From: Bacilli bacterium
GTDB taxonomy: Bacteria > Bacillota_I > Bacilli_A > Haloplasmatales > Haloplasmataceae
Direction of reading: 5' to 3'
Assembly (NCBI GenBank): GCA_012516175.1
Contig: JAAYWZ010000072.1
Location: 1 to 43,492 of the forward strand
DNA length: 43,492 bases
Both the position numbers and the translations under genes were made by a program. Below the pieces are notes generated by a model, which was not told the DNA's origin, made no database searches, and saw only the letters and a program-made list of their open reading frames with translations. Within the stretch, counting starts at the first letter, position 1. Every line of letters begins with the position of its first letter. This document shows positions 34,831 through 42,936 of the stretch, one piece after another.

Positions 34831-36084
34831 TTAATAACTGATTGGAGTATCAAGATATTTTTCAGGTAAGCAGCCACCTGATGGTCCACCTGTTTGTACA
34901 GCTTTAAACTTCTTACCATTAGGACACCCGCCACCAATACCATAAATAACTTCACGTAAAGTTGTACCCATCGGTACTTCTACTAAACCAGTGTTCTTAA
35001 TTTTACCACCTAAAGCGAATACTTTCGTACCTTTGGAATCTTCTGTACCAATGCTCGCAAACCATTCTGCACCATTATTTATGATTGCGGGAATATTAGC
35101 GTAGGTTTCAACGTTGTTTAGTAATGTCGGTTTACCCCAAATTCCTTTTTCTGCAGGGAATGGTGGCCGGACTCTTGGCATTCCACGTTTACCTTCAATG
35201 GACTCAATGAGGGCTGTTTCTTCACCACAAACGAAAGCACCAGCACCTAAGCGGATTTCAATATCAAAATTAAAACCCGTACCGAGGATGTTTTCACCTA
35301 AAAGACCATATTCACGGGCTTGCTTAATCGCAATATTTAACCGCTTAACCGCAATGGGGTATTCAGCCCGAACATAAATATATCCCTTAGAAGCACCAAT
35401 CGCGTAACCCGCAATGGTCATCGCTTCAAGGACGGAGTGAGGTGTACCTTCAAGAATTGAACGGTCCATGAATGCACCTGGGTCACCTTCGTCAGCGTTA
35501 CAAGCAACATATTTTTGATTAGCTTGATAACTAGCTGCAAAAGCCCATTTCTTACCTGTAGGGAAGCCAGCACCTCCACGTCCTCTTAAACGAGATTTGG
35601 TGATTTCCTCAATAACTTGTTCCGGAGTCATTTCAGTTAAGACTTTAGCTAAGGCTTTATAACCATCAACAGCGATATACTCATCAATACTTTCAGGGTC
35701 AATAACACCACAATTCTTTAAAGCAATCCGCATTTGCTTAGCATAGAACTCAACTTCATTAACTGCTTTAACAGTATCGCTTACTTCGGTAATCGCTTCA
35801 TAATATAAGAGGTCTTTAACGATTCTTCCTTTTAATAAATGTTCTTCAACAATGCGTTTCGCATCTTCAACTTTAACCCGAGAATAGAACGTCCCTTCTG
35901 GATAAACAATCACGATTGGTCCTGCTTCACATAGACCAAAGCAACCAGTCATTACCACTTGAACTTCATTTTCTAAACCAAATTCAGTGATATATTTTTC
36001 CATTTCTTGTTTAATTTCATTAGAACGTGATGATGTACAACCAGTTCCGCCACAAATCAACACATGTGAACGATATAAGCGCAT
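34831..36084 (-). CDS. hydB: N-terminal part of split HydB/NuoF-type subunit (FMN/NADH domain)
   Basis: NADH-oxidising flavin subunit of the HydABC complex. N-terminal thioredoxin-like [2Fe-2S] domain with GGTGCTSSRSNEI and TGCFGLCEAGP (residues about 10-100), then NADH/FMN motifs GRGGAGFPTGKKW, ADEGDPGAFMDRSILEG, RAEYPIAVKRL and GAGAFVCGEETALIESIEG, then the SLBB domain ending CLPEKYLDTPISY, where TAA (34831-34833) stops the frame. In homologues a Glu codon commonly stands there. 417 residues, versus about 600 for the family. Start by AGGAGGGAAACT before ATG 36084. Confidence 0.9.
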   Translation of the reverse strand: MRLYRSHVLICGGTGCTSSRSNEIKQEMEKYITEFGLENEVQVVMTGCFGLCEAGPIVIVYPEGTFYSRVKVEDAKRIVEEHLLKGRIVKDLLYYEAITEVSDTVKAVNEVEFYAKQMRIALKNCGVIDPESIDEYIAVDGYKALAKVLTEMTPEQVIEEITKSRLRGRGGAGFPTGKKWAFAASYQANQKYVACNADEGDPGAFMDRSILEGTPHSVLEAMTIAGYAIGASKGYIYVRAEYPIAVKRLNIAIKQAREYGLLGENILGTGFNFDIEIRLGAGAFVCGEETALIESIEGKRGMPRVRPPFPAEKGIWGKPTLLNNVETYANIPAIINNGAEWFASIGTEDSKGTKVFALGGKIKNTGLVEVPMGTTLREVIYGIGGGCPNGKKFKAVQTGGPSGGCLPEKYLDTPISY

Positions 36085-36094
36085 AGTTTCCCTC

Positions 36095-36466
36095 CTATTC
36101 CTCTGCTCGTTTACCAATCGTATAATCTTCAATTATCCGATTGTTAACGAGATGTTCAACGACAACTTGACGTGCTTTTTCGGGAGTCATATCTACATAA
36201 GTAACTTTTTCACCATCTTTATAAACATCAAACATTGGTTCAAGCCGGCACATGCCTACGCAACCTGTAGGAACTACTTTAATATTCTTTAACTCGCGAC
36301 GACTGATTTCATCAACAAGCGCATTTAGTACTTCCCTTGCTCCTGCTGAAATACCACATGTACCCATACCAACTACTATTCTGACATCTTCTTTAGAATT
36401 GCGTAATTCGATATTCTTTAATGCTTCCATTCGAATTTTCTCTAAATCCGCAATTGTCTTTTTCAT
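36095..36466 (-). CDS. Thioredoxin-like [2Fe-2S] ferredoxin protein of the hydrogenase complex
   Basis: 123-residue protein with the thioredoxin-like [2Fe-2S] pattern GMGTCGISAGAREVLNAL and TGCVGMCRLEPMFDVY, i.e. CxxxxC...CxxxC spacing. Such a small subunit lies between NuoE-like and NuoF-like genes of many Bacillota hydrogenase clusters and acts as an extra electron carrier. Start 36466 (MKKTIADLE) follows AGGAGGAG; a longer frame begins inside the hydC gene. 1 base after hydC, 10 bases before hydB. Confidence 0.87.
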   Translation of the reverse strand: MKKTIADLEKIRMEALKNIELRNSKEDVRIVVGMGTCGISAGAREVLNALVDEISRRELKNIKVVPTGCVGMCRLEPMFDVYKDGEKVTYVDMTPEKARQVVVEHLVNNRIIEDYTIGKRAEE

Positions 36467-36467
36467 A

Positions 36468-36953
36468 TTACTCCTCCTTTTGGTATTTTGCCAAAATCTT
36501 TGGCACTTCGTTAGGGACCAGCTTACCATATACATCATTGTTGATTGTGACAACGGGTGCTAAACCACAAGCTCCAAGACAACGAGTAGCAGTTAAGGTG
36601 AACTTGCCATCTTCAGTGGTTTGTTCAACATCGATTCCCAATTCTTTCTTAAACCGATCTAAAATCGCTTGGGAGCCTTTAACATAACATGCTGTACCTA
36701 AGCAAACACCGATTAAGTTATCACCAACAGGTTCCGTAGAGAACCGTGAGTAAAAGGTGACGACACCATAAATATCCGCTACTGAAATACTTAACTCTTT
36801 TGCGATGTATTTTTGTACTTCAAGCGGGATGCAACCAAAGATTTCTTGGGCAGCATGTAGTACAGGCATGAGACCCATGGTTTCACTGCGATTTTCATCG
36901 ATGAAGTTTTGCAGTTTGGCGAAATTTTCCTTGCTCAAATCTAACTTAGCCAT
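36468..36953 (-). CDS. hydC: NuoE-like [2Fe-2S] subunit HydC
   Basis: 161-residue [2Fe-2S] subunit of the NADH-linked hydrogenase. Family pattern: IDENRSETMGLMPVLHAAQEIFGCIPLEVQ (helical front), DIYGVVTFYSRFSTEP, GVCLGTACYVKGSQ (cluster Cys pair) and TRCLGACGLAPVVTIN (second pair). It overlaps the previous GHKL ATPase gene by 8 bases and feeds electrons between FMN in HydB and the other clusters. Confidence 0.95.
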   Translation of the reverse strand: MAKLDLSKENFAKLQNFIDENRSETMGLMPVLHAAQEIFGCIPLEVQKYIAKELSISVADIYGVVTFYSRFSTEPVGDNLIGVCLGTACYVKGSQAILDRFKKELGIDVEQTTEDGKFTLTATRCLGACGLAPVVTINNDVYGKLVPNEVPKILAKYQKEE

Positions 36954-37461
36954 TATAATCCTCCCTTATCCAATTAATTACTGGTATTTCATTTATTTTT
37001 ATTTCATTCAATATGGCTTTAAGTTCACGGGTATCTAGATGATAATCTTTAATAGATGTCTTATGAGTGAAGATAAAATCAATATCAGGATGTAAGATTA
37101 TCAGGGTAATAAATGTTTCTAGTAAATCACCAAGGGGTAAACAATCAATGGAAGTCCGATTAAACGTTGCTTTAACAATTGTACCTTTATTCAATTGAGA
37201 TTCAATTGCAAATTTACCACTAGTTAACTCAACATTATGTTTTAGTAAGGAAAGTCCTAGACCTACTTTTCTCGTCTTTCTAGTTGTATAAAATGGATCA
37301 ATAGCTTTAGCTAACTCTTCTTCAGTCATTCCCTTACCATTATCACGAATTACTACTTCGATATCATAATCAGTTTCTATCACACTAATCTCAATTAAAC
37401 TAGCATTAGCGTTAATTGAGTTTTGTGCTATGTCTAATATATGTAAAGAGATATCTCGCAT
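36946..37461 (-). CDS. GHKL (HATPase_c) ATP-binding protein of the hydrogenase operon
   Basis: 171 residues. The GHKL ATP fold is present: N-box SLHILDIAQNSINANAS, G1 DNGKGMTEEEL, F-box PFYTTRKTRKVG and G2 GLGLSLLKH. There is no His phosphorylation site or sensor domain, so it is not a complete kinase. Homologues occupy hydrogenase operons of Thermotoga and Clostridia. Probable signalling role, partner unknown. Starts 2 bases after the PHP gene. Confidence 0.85.
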   Translation of the reverse strand: MRDISLHILDIAQNSINANASLIEISVIETDYDIEVVIRDNGKGMTEEELAKAIDPFYTTRKTRKVGLGLSLLKHNVELTSGKFAIESQLNKGTIVKATFNRTSIDCLPLGDLLETFITLIILHPDIDFIFTHKTSIKDYHLDTRELKAILNEIKINEIPVINWIREDYNG

Positions 37462-37463
37462 TA

Positions 37464-38156
37464 TTAATCACCAAAATAATCAAAGAAAGCAGTAACTGAT
37501 TTATCCTTAAGTTCTAAATAGTTAATTCTTTCATTAATATTACCCAAGAAATGGGCATCAGAGTTACATATAACTTTATATTCAAGATTGATGTGTGAGT
37601 TAGCTTGTTTACTGATTTCAACACCATCAATCGGTAAATCAGGAGGGATAAATCCCAAGACCGTAATGATACTGTTGGAGTAACGGTCAATATGGGCTGG
37701 GATTACAAGACCTTTGTATATATGAACCAAATTCACTACTTCATTAATATTTAATGAGGTAGAGCTACTAAGCATCTTCATTTCTTTATTAACTACATAA
37801 TCATTTTCATTATATATAAATTGTTCACCAAAGATTTCTTCCTTATTTAATATATTTGGTAAAGCCTTATCAACTTCTTCCGCAAACCTCTCTAAATCGG
37901 ATAGTTTCCGAAAATAACATAATACATGTATCCCCTCTAGCGTTTCCACTTCAATACCGGGAATTACGATGATCGAAGTCGCTTCAGCTATTTCCAATAC
38001 TACCTTAACATTTTTAATACTATTGTGATCTGTTATCGAGATAATATCTAACCCCTTGAGGAGGGCCATGTTCACGATATTATTTGGACTCATATCCTTA
38101 TCAGCACAAGGAGATAACCCTGTATGAATATGAAGATCATAATAGCACTTAACCAT
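37464..38156 (-). CDS. PHP-domain phosphoesterase of the hydrogenase operon
   Basis: 230 residues. The PHP metal motifs are DLHIHTGLSPCADKDM (His-x-His), ITDHNSI, the Glu in PGIEVETLEG, PAHIDRYSNS and CNSDAHFLG. PHP proteins cleave phosphate esters with three metals, in e.g. histidine synthesis or nucleotide phosphatases. In hydrogenase operons its target is unknown. Start 38156 overlaps the DRTGG gene by 8 bases. Confidence 0.88.
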   Translation of the reverse strand: MVKCYYDLHIHTGLSPCADKDMSPNNIVNMALLKGLDIISITDHNSIKNVKVVLEIAEATSIIVIPGIEVETLEGIHVLCYFRKLSDLERFAEEVDKALPNILNKEEIFGEQFIYNENDYVVNKEMKMLSSSTSLNINEVVNLVHIYKGLVIPAHIDRYSNSIITVLGFIPPDLPIDGVEISKQANSHINLEYKVICNSDAHFLGNINERINYLELKDKSVTAFFDYFGD

Positions 38157-38472
38157 TCAGAATCCTCCGAGCGACTTCAGCGCTCGTTAAACTAGTAGCG
38201 ATTATATTAATGCTTTCTTGTTTAGCTTTATTTAGAGTTGCTTCTTCTAATGGAGCATCTTCACAAATAATAATGCTACTAACTTGCGTTAAGGAGGCTA
38301 CCGCAACGATATTCACATGACTTAAGACTGTACACCAAACTTGATGCGGTTTTATATGACTCATAACCCAACTTAATAAGTCACCACAGTAACAACCAGT
38401 AATCTCAGCGTCAAGATTACCTTCAACTGTTAATCGGAATGAATCATCAATTAGTAAATCTCTTACTTTCAT
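38149..38472 (-). CDS. DRTGG-domain protein (copy 2)
   Basis: 107 residues forming one DRTGG domain: EITGCYCGDLLSWVMSHIKPHQVWCTVLSHVNIVAVASLTQVSSIII, then a Rossmann-like strand-helix end. The domain is known from phosphotransacetylase and CBS proteins and is thought to bind nucleotides (family knowledge, ligand unproven). Overlaps the sensory hydrogenase gene by 1 base and the PHP gene by 8. A second copy starts the operon. Confidence 0.8.
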   Translation of the reverse strand: MKVRDLLIDDSFRLTVEGNLDAEITGCYCGDLLSWVMSHIKPHQVWCTVLSHVNIVAVASLTQVSSIIICEDAPLEEATLNKAKQESINIIATSLTSAEVARRILNG

Positions 38473-39668
38473 TAGTTACCTCCTTTTCGCATCCGACAAT
38501 CTTCAATTGTTTTTAATCCTTTAACCACATCTTCCGCAAAAGCACGACAAGATGGACTACCACAAGCACAACAGTCAATGTTTGGTAAATTCGTTAAAAT
38601 TTCGTTAATTCGTTTCATCTTTTTAATAGCTTCACGAAAATCATTGCTTAAGGTTAACACACCTTCTTCGCTAGTTACTTCATTCGCATAATAATCATCT
38701 GGTTGAATAGCGATACCAAAATCTTCTCCATCATATAATTCATTAATAAATTCGTTAACCCGCCATTTTGCGACGAAGGGGTTTTCCCGCATGAAAGTAC
38801 CCCCAACGCACCCACCAGTGCAGGAGTAAGCTTCAACTAATCTAACATTTTTTATCTTCCTGATGTCGATATGTTCTAGGACCGTATCGACATTTCTAAT
38901 CCCATCGACTGCTAAGATATCGCGATTATTGGACACATATTTAAATGCGCCAATCTTGGCAAAGAAAATACCCTTCTTTACAGCTTTCACTTCTTCGATT
39001 TTTTTATAACTGATATTGCGTACTAAATCGCTTAATAAGAACACTTGATCAATACTACTATTATCGATGTCTTCTTTAATTACGATGAAGTTAGATAAAC
39101 ATTCGCTAATATAACTAATACCAATTTCATTTTCAGGGATTTGGTATTTCTCACTAAAAAAGCGGCGATAAACCTTCCCCGCAATCTCGAAAGGTGGGTT
39201 AAATGGTAAGAGATTTGGTAATAGTTGTGGATACTTCTTCGTTACTAAGCGTGTGACACTTGGACAATGCGTTAAAATATATGTTTTATCATCATTCTTA
39301 ATATAGTCTAGGATTCTATCAACCATAAAGGCATATATACCAGATAATTCTATAACTTCATCGAAACCATAATCTTTAAGCGTAGCACAAATACCACCAA
39401 GATCATCCTTATTATTTAATAAGCCATAAATCGCTATAGGTAAGATAGCGACATTTAGCTTATATTTACTTAAATTAGCGAAAGAATCACTATAAACTTT
39501 ATAAGCATTCTTATGGCATTCAATGATGCAGTTACCACAATAAATGCATCGTTCTTTAAATAACTGTGCTTTATTATCAACAATCCTTATGGCTTCCATT
39601 GGACAACTACGCATACATCTAGTACAGCCAATACAGCGTTCATTGTGAATATCGACTAAGTTTTTCAT
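38472..39668 (-). CDS. Group-D-like putative sensory [FeFe]-hydrogenase (HydS-like), PAS-less
   Basis: 398 residues. Two [4Fe-4S] sites CIGCTRCMRSCPMEA and CIYCGNCIIECHKNA, then the H-cluster domain: L1 THCPSVTRLV (Cys135), L2 YISECLSNF (Cys190, with Asn193 where a Lys is usual) and L3 EAYSCTGGCVGGTF (Cys283, Cys287), so all four cubane ligands remain. C-terminus: CCACGSPSCRAFAEDVVKG, a [4Fe-4S] domain typical of HydS proteins; the usual PAS domain is absent. HydS-type proteins sense H2 or redox state for hydrogenase control. The start ATG overlaps the upstream stop (ATGA). Confidence 0.82.
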   Translation of the reverse strand: MKNLVDIHNERCIGCTRCMRSCPMEAIRIVDNKAQLFKERCIYCGNCIIECHKNAYKVYSDSFANLSKYKLNVAILPIAIYGLLNNKDDLGGICATLKDYGFDEVIELSGIYAFMVDRILDYIKNDDKTYILTHCPSVTRLVTKKYPQLLPNLLPFNPPFEIAGKVYRRFFSEKYQIPENEIGISYISECLSNFIVIKEDIDNSSIDQVFLLSDLVRNISYKKIEEVKAVKKGIFFAKIGAFKYVSNNRDILAVDGIRNVDTVLEHIDIRKIKNVRLVEAYSCTGGCVGGTFMRENPFVAKWRVNEFINELYDGEDFGIAIQPDDYYANEVTSEEGVLTLSNDFREAIKKMKRINEILTNLPNIDCCACGSPSCRAFAEDVVKGLKTIEDCRMRKGGN

Positions 39669-40081
39669 ATAATCACCCAAGCTAATTTAACAACCGTCCC
39701 CTGAGGACTAGATGCAATCTCAAATACATCAGCATTCTTTTTCATATTTGGTAACCCCATTCCAGCACCAAATCCTCGCTCGCGAGCAGATAGTGGTGCG
39801 GTTGAATACCCCTCTTGCATAGCTAGTTCGATATTGGGTATCCCTGGTCCTTTATCGGCTATTTCTAAGCGAATTTCATTATCATCGATTAAAAGAACCA
39901 TTTTCCCACCATAAGAGTGAATTACGACATTCATTTCCGCTTCATAAGAACATATAACAATCCTTCTAATTAATTGGGGATCTAAACCGATTTGCGTCAA
40001 GTACTTCTTGATTTCACTCGAGGCAACACCCGCATTATGATAGTCTTCGTGATAAACTGCAAACTCAAAAGATACTGTCAT
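39665..40081 (-). CDS. Anti-sigma-factor-like GHKL ATPase (RsbW/SpoIIAB fold)
   Basis: 138 residues with an RsbW-like HATPase_c_2 fold: N-box ICSYEAEMNVVIHSYGG, G1 DKGPGIPNIELAMQEGYS, and G2 GFGAGMGLPNMKK. Serine kinases of this fold phosphorylate STAS antagonists and bind sigma factors. No STAS or sigma partner is encoded here. Member of the signalling module of the hyd operon; 4 bases after the first DRTGG gene and coupled to the HydS-like gene. Confidence 0.87.
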   Translation of the reverse strand: MTVSFEFAVYHEDYHNAGVASSEIKKYLTQIGLDPQLIRRIVICSYEAEMNVVIHSYGGKMVLLIDDNEIRLEIADKGPGIPNIELAMQEGYSTAPLSARERGFGAGMGLPNMKKNADVFEIASSPQGTVVKLAWVII

Positions 40082-40085
40082 AATT

Positions 40086-40436
40086 TCACCTAATCTGTAG
40101 CGGCCTTATTCCAGCTTGATAGAGGATGCCACTTACTTCAAATAGTGTCAATTTTGTAGAGATGAGTGTTAGACTATGTTTCTTTCCTAGTTCAATTATT
40201 TCTTTAGGAATTAATTTACCTCGCACAAAAATAATGCAGTCGATATCTAGCATTTCTGCGGTTCTTAATGACTGCTCATTAACTAAACCAGTTATCAGAA
40301 TACAGTTTGGATCATTGATGAATGCTAGACAATCACTCATCAAATCACAGGCAAATGCAGTTAAGTAATCTTTATTCTCTTTTAGCGGTGTAAGGGATTC
40401 TCCTTGGATTAATTGGCTAATCGCTTTTATCTTCAT
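40086..40436 (-). CDS. DRTGG-domain protein (copy 1), first gene of the hydrogenase operon
   Basis: 116 residues, a second stand-alone DRTGG domain, recognised by AFACDLMSDCLAFI, CILITGLVNEQSLRTAEMLDIDCIIFVRGK and the end TLFEVSGILYQAGI. It is diverged from the copy at 38149. Its start is preceded by a weak GAGTGATAG site. Being first in the operon, it lies right behind the promoter and the Rex-like operator. Confidence 0.78.
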   Translation of the reverse strand: MKIKAISQLIQGESLTPLKENKDYLTAFACDLMSDCLAFINDPNCILITGLVNEQSLRTAEMLDIDCIIFVRGKLIPKEIIELGKKHSLTLISTKLTLFEVSGILYQAGIRPLQIR

Positions 40437-40446
40437 TCTATCACTC

Positions 40447-40464
40447 TTGTGAAAAAATTCTCAA
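40447..40464. promoter_or_regulatory. Rex-type operator TTGTGAAAAAATTCTCAA
   Basis: Matches the Rex site TTGTGAA-N4-TTCACAA of Bacillota with one mismatch. It lies between the -10 box and the start codon of the hyd operon, where binding blocks transcription. Rex senses NADH/NAD+ and represses fermentation and hydrogenase genes when NADH is low. No rex gene is in the window. Confidence 0.7.
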
Positions 40465-40473
40465 TCCCTATTT

Positions 40474-40501
40474 ATTATATTATAAATGTGAATAAAATCA
40501 A
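40474..40501 (-). promoter_or_regulatory. Sigma-A promoter of the hydrogenase operon
   Basis: Minus strand TTGATT (40496-40501), 16-base spacer, TATAAT (40474-40479), directly in front of the Rex-like site. Confidence 0.65.
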
Positions 40502-40534
40502 CCTTTTTCCATAAATTTTGTAAAAATTAGCACA

Positions 40535-41200
40535 TTATCCTTTAATTAAATTTAGCAATTCATTATATAAGCTTAGACTTTCTTCATTAAATTTGTGAAA
40601 AGCATGCGGATTAAAAATTGTCTTTTTAACCTTAGCAGGTTTATTTGATAACACATGGATATATTGTCCTAAGTAGACTGCCATTTCTACGTTGTGGGTT
40701 ACAAGTATCATGGTCTTTTTAGTCTTTTGATATAGTTTTACTAACATCTCGCATAATGACCAAGCAAGAAAATAATCTAATGATTTGAAAGGTTCATCAA
40801 GTAAAATCAAGCGACTTTCAGCGATAAATGCTCGAATTAAGGCAATCCTTTGTTTCTCCCCACCACTTAATTGGGAGGGATATTTATCCCGTAAATCGCT
40901 CACATGAAATTCCTCAAGATACTGATTAATGATACTTTGATTTGCATTGATAATCTCTAGATTCTTATATACAGTTAAGTAAGGAAATAACCGATCCTCC
41001 TGAAATACATAACCGATTTTATTAGTGGTAGGAATGATTTTACCTTCATAGGTAGCTAAACCAGCAATACATTGAAGTAAAGTAGTTTTACCACAACCAG
41101 ACGGACCAATAATGCAGTTTAACTGATTATCTTGAACTTCAATATTAAAATCGTCAAAAACAATTACATTTCCATATGCTTTACTTAACTTAATTTCCAT
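40535..41200 (-). CDS. ABC transporter ATPase, NitT/TauT type
   Basis: 221-residue ATPase for an importer. Walker A GPSGCGKTTLL, Q-loop YVFQEDRLFPYLTV, signature LSGGEKQRIALIRAFI, Walker B LILLDEPFKSLD, H-loop VTHNVEMAVYLG. Shorter than typical SsuB/TauB (about 250) by a trimmed C-terminus. The start at 41200 is chosen over a GTG at 41206. Overlaps the permease gene by 11 bases. Ends 34 bases before the hyd operon promoter without a clear terminator, so readthrough is possible. Confidence 0.9.
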   Translation of the reverse strand: MEIKLSKAYGNVIVFDDFNIEVQDNQLNCIIGPSGCGKTTLLQCIAGLATYEGKIIPTTNKIGYVFQEDRLFPYLTVYKNLEIINANQSIINQYLEEFHVSDLRDKYPSQLSGGEKQRIALIRAFIAESRLILLDEPFKSLDYFLAWSLCEMLVKLYQKTKKTMILVTHNVEMAVYLGQYIHVLSNKPAKVKKTIFNPHAFHKFNEESLSLYNELLNLIKG

Positions 41201-41936
41201 CGTCACACTTCCATTTCAGGAGTTTTTTCGAGGATAACTCTAATAAATAATCAGCAAACACGATAATGATTATTAATATCAGAGTCCAAGCAAAAACCCC
41301 ACTAGTTTCAATATTGAGGTTTTCCCGTCGCATCATTACGCCAATTCCATGTTTAACTTGAGCAATTACTTCGGCCATCACAATGACCTTTAAACATAAA
41401 CCAAAGGTTTGCTTTAATGAGAGCATGAATCTTTCTAATAAAGGATAGTAATATAAATATTTAATCTTCTTCTTAACATCAAAGTGATACACAATCGCTA
41501 CTTCTCGAAACTTCTTATCCACATTAATGATTTGATCTAAGAAATTTTCATATAAGATAGGAATAATTACTAAACTTGGGAGAACATAAACCGTCTTTTC
41601 ATTACCAATCGCGATTATTAAGATTAAAAGAATCGCAATGGTTGGTATAGTCTTCATAATACTCATCCAAGGCTTAATCATTAGTCTTCTCTTTTCCTTA
41701 GTTGCAATAATCGCAAGAGTTAGACTAATGATAATACTTAAACTATATGTAATCATGGTTTTACCTAGTGTATTACCAACACTGATTAATAAAGTATCTC
41801 TTTTAATACTCTTAATATAATTAAAGATACTAGTTAGACTTGGAATAATAACTTCATTATCTACTATTACGCTACCAAGCACATAACAACTGATTAAAAT
41901 TAGAATTGCAAGACCATACCAACCTAATTTTCTCAT
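41190..41936 (-). CDS. ABC transporter permease, NitT/TauT type
   Basis: 248 residues with about six transmembrane helices (for example IILISCYVL near the start and TLILIIIIVFADYLLEL near the end). The coupling EAA loop reads EVAIVYHFDVKKKIKYLYYYPL in place of the usual EAA...G, yet the position fits BPD_transp_1. Overlaps the binding protein gene by 4 bases (ATGA). Confidence 0.88.
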   Translation of the reverse strand: MRKLGWYGLAILILISCYVLGSVIVDNEVIIPSLTSIFNYIKSIKRDTLLISVGNTLGKTMITYSLSIIISLTLAIIATKEKRRLMIKPWMSIMKTIPTIAILLILIIAIGNEKTVYVLPSLVIIPILYENFLDQIINVDKKFREVAIVYHFDVKKKIKYLYYYPLLERFMLSLKQTFGLCLKVIVMAEVIAQVKHGIGVMMRRENLNIETSGVFAWTLILIIIIVFADYLLELSSKKLLKWKCDDGN

Positions 41937-42883
41937 TCTTCATCGCTCCAATAAAAACTTTCATCTGGAAGTTGGTTACCGATTAATTCTCTATTAAATT
42001 CTAATACGATATTAAAGAAGGTATTTATTAAAGTTTTGGAATCTTTAGCACTTACGAAACGAATATTTGAACCTGGAATCGAATTCTTAATAACAGTTTG
42101 TGGCATATTTTGATTTAATTCAGTTGCGATTTCCTCATAATATTCGCTAGCTATGTCTTGTTCATTATTCACAAACTCAACACTGCTCTTAACTTCATCA
42201 ATAAAATTCTTAACAAACTCACGATGTTTATTCGCAAATTCCTTATTCACGAATAACGCTGCTTGGGGATAATGATCAATACCAGTTATTTCTTTATATT
42301 CGAGTTGTAAGTCGATGATTGTTGTAATACTCTTCTTAGTTTTAACCATGGATAAGGCTGGTTCAGCAATTAACACATGTTTGTAAGTACCAGCAATAAA
42401 ACCACTATTTATGACACTAGCATCAACAAATTCAATATTAATATTGCGTTCACCGATTACCTTTCTCAAGATAATCTCTGGTGTGCTTCCACCGCCAATA
42501 GCTTGAATAGTTTCCCCTTCTAGACTGTCAAGAGTTACCTCTTCACTACTAATTAAGTAGAGATTGCCCATTGTTAGTGTGGCAGCATATAGATAATCCG
42601 AACTCTTTAAATATAGTTTTGCTCCTACATTAGTTGGCGCAATTATAAAATCATGGGACTTTGTGGTGAATGCACTGACTAATAAATCAGCACCATTTAC
42701 CACATCATATTCGATAGTATAATCAGTGAGTTTGTCTATATCATGTATCATCTTGACCATACCTAAGGTAGGGGCACCTAAAGGCATGCGAACTTTAACA
42801 GTATACTCCTTCTGCTTGTTTGAACAACTAACTAATACAAACATACTTAAAATACTAAGTAAAACTAATGCAAACTTCTTCAT
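41933..42883 (-). CDS. ABC transporter substrate-binding lipoprotein (NMT1/SsuA-like)
   Basis: 316-residue lipoprotein with lipobox LVSC at residue 20. Then a periplasmic-binding fold type II of the NitT/TauT class: VRMPLGAPTLGMVKMI, FIIAPTNVGAKLYL, IQAIGGGSTPEIILRKVIG, HVLIAEPALSMV, PQAALFVNKEFA. Similar proteins bind sulfonates, nitrate, bicarbonate or thiamine precursors; the substrate here cannot be told. First gene of the importer operon; GGAAGGA ribosome site. Confidence 0.88.
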   Translation of the reverse strand: MKKFALVLLSILSMFVLVSCSNKQKEYTVKVRMPLGAPTLGMVKMIHDIDKLTDYTIEYDVVNGADLLVSAFTTKSHDFIIAPTNVGAKLYLKSSDYLYAATLTMGNLYLISSEEVTLDSLEGETIQAIGGGSTPEIILRKVIGERNINIEFVDASVINSGFIAGTYKHVLIAEPALSMVKTKKSITTIIDLQLEYKEITGIDHYPQAALFVNKEFANKHREFVKNFIDEVKSSVEFVNNEQDIASEYYEEIATELNQNMPQTVIKNSIPGSNIRFVSAKDSKTLINTFFNIVLEFNRELIGNQLPDESFYWSDEE

Positions 42884-42936
42884 TGGACATCCTTCCTTAT
42901 TTGTTCATTTTTTCACTATTATTGTATATGATTTTC

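Noticed and set aside
34831-34833. Recoded stop (selenocysteine or reassigned codon) in hydB
   Set aside because: The codon is TAA, not TGA or TAG, and TAA ends many other genes here; no hairpin of a selenocysteine element was apparent.
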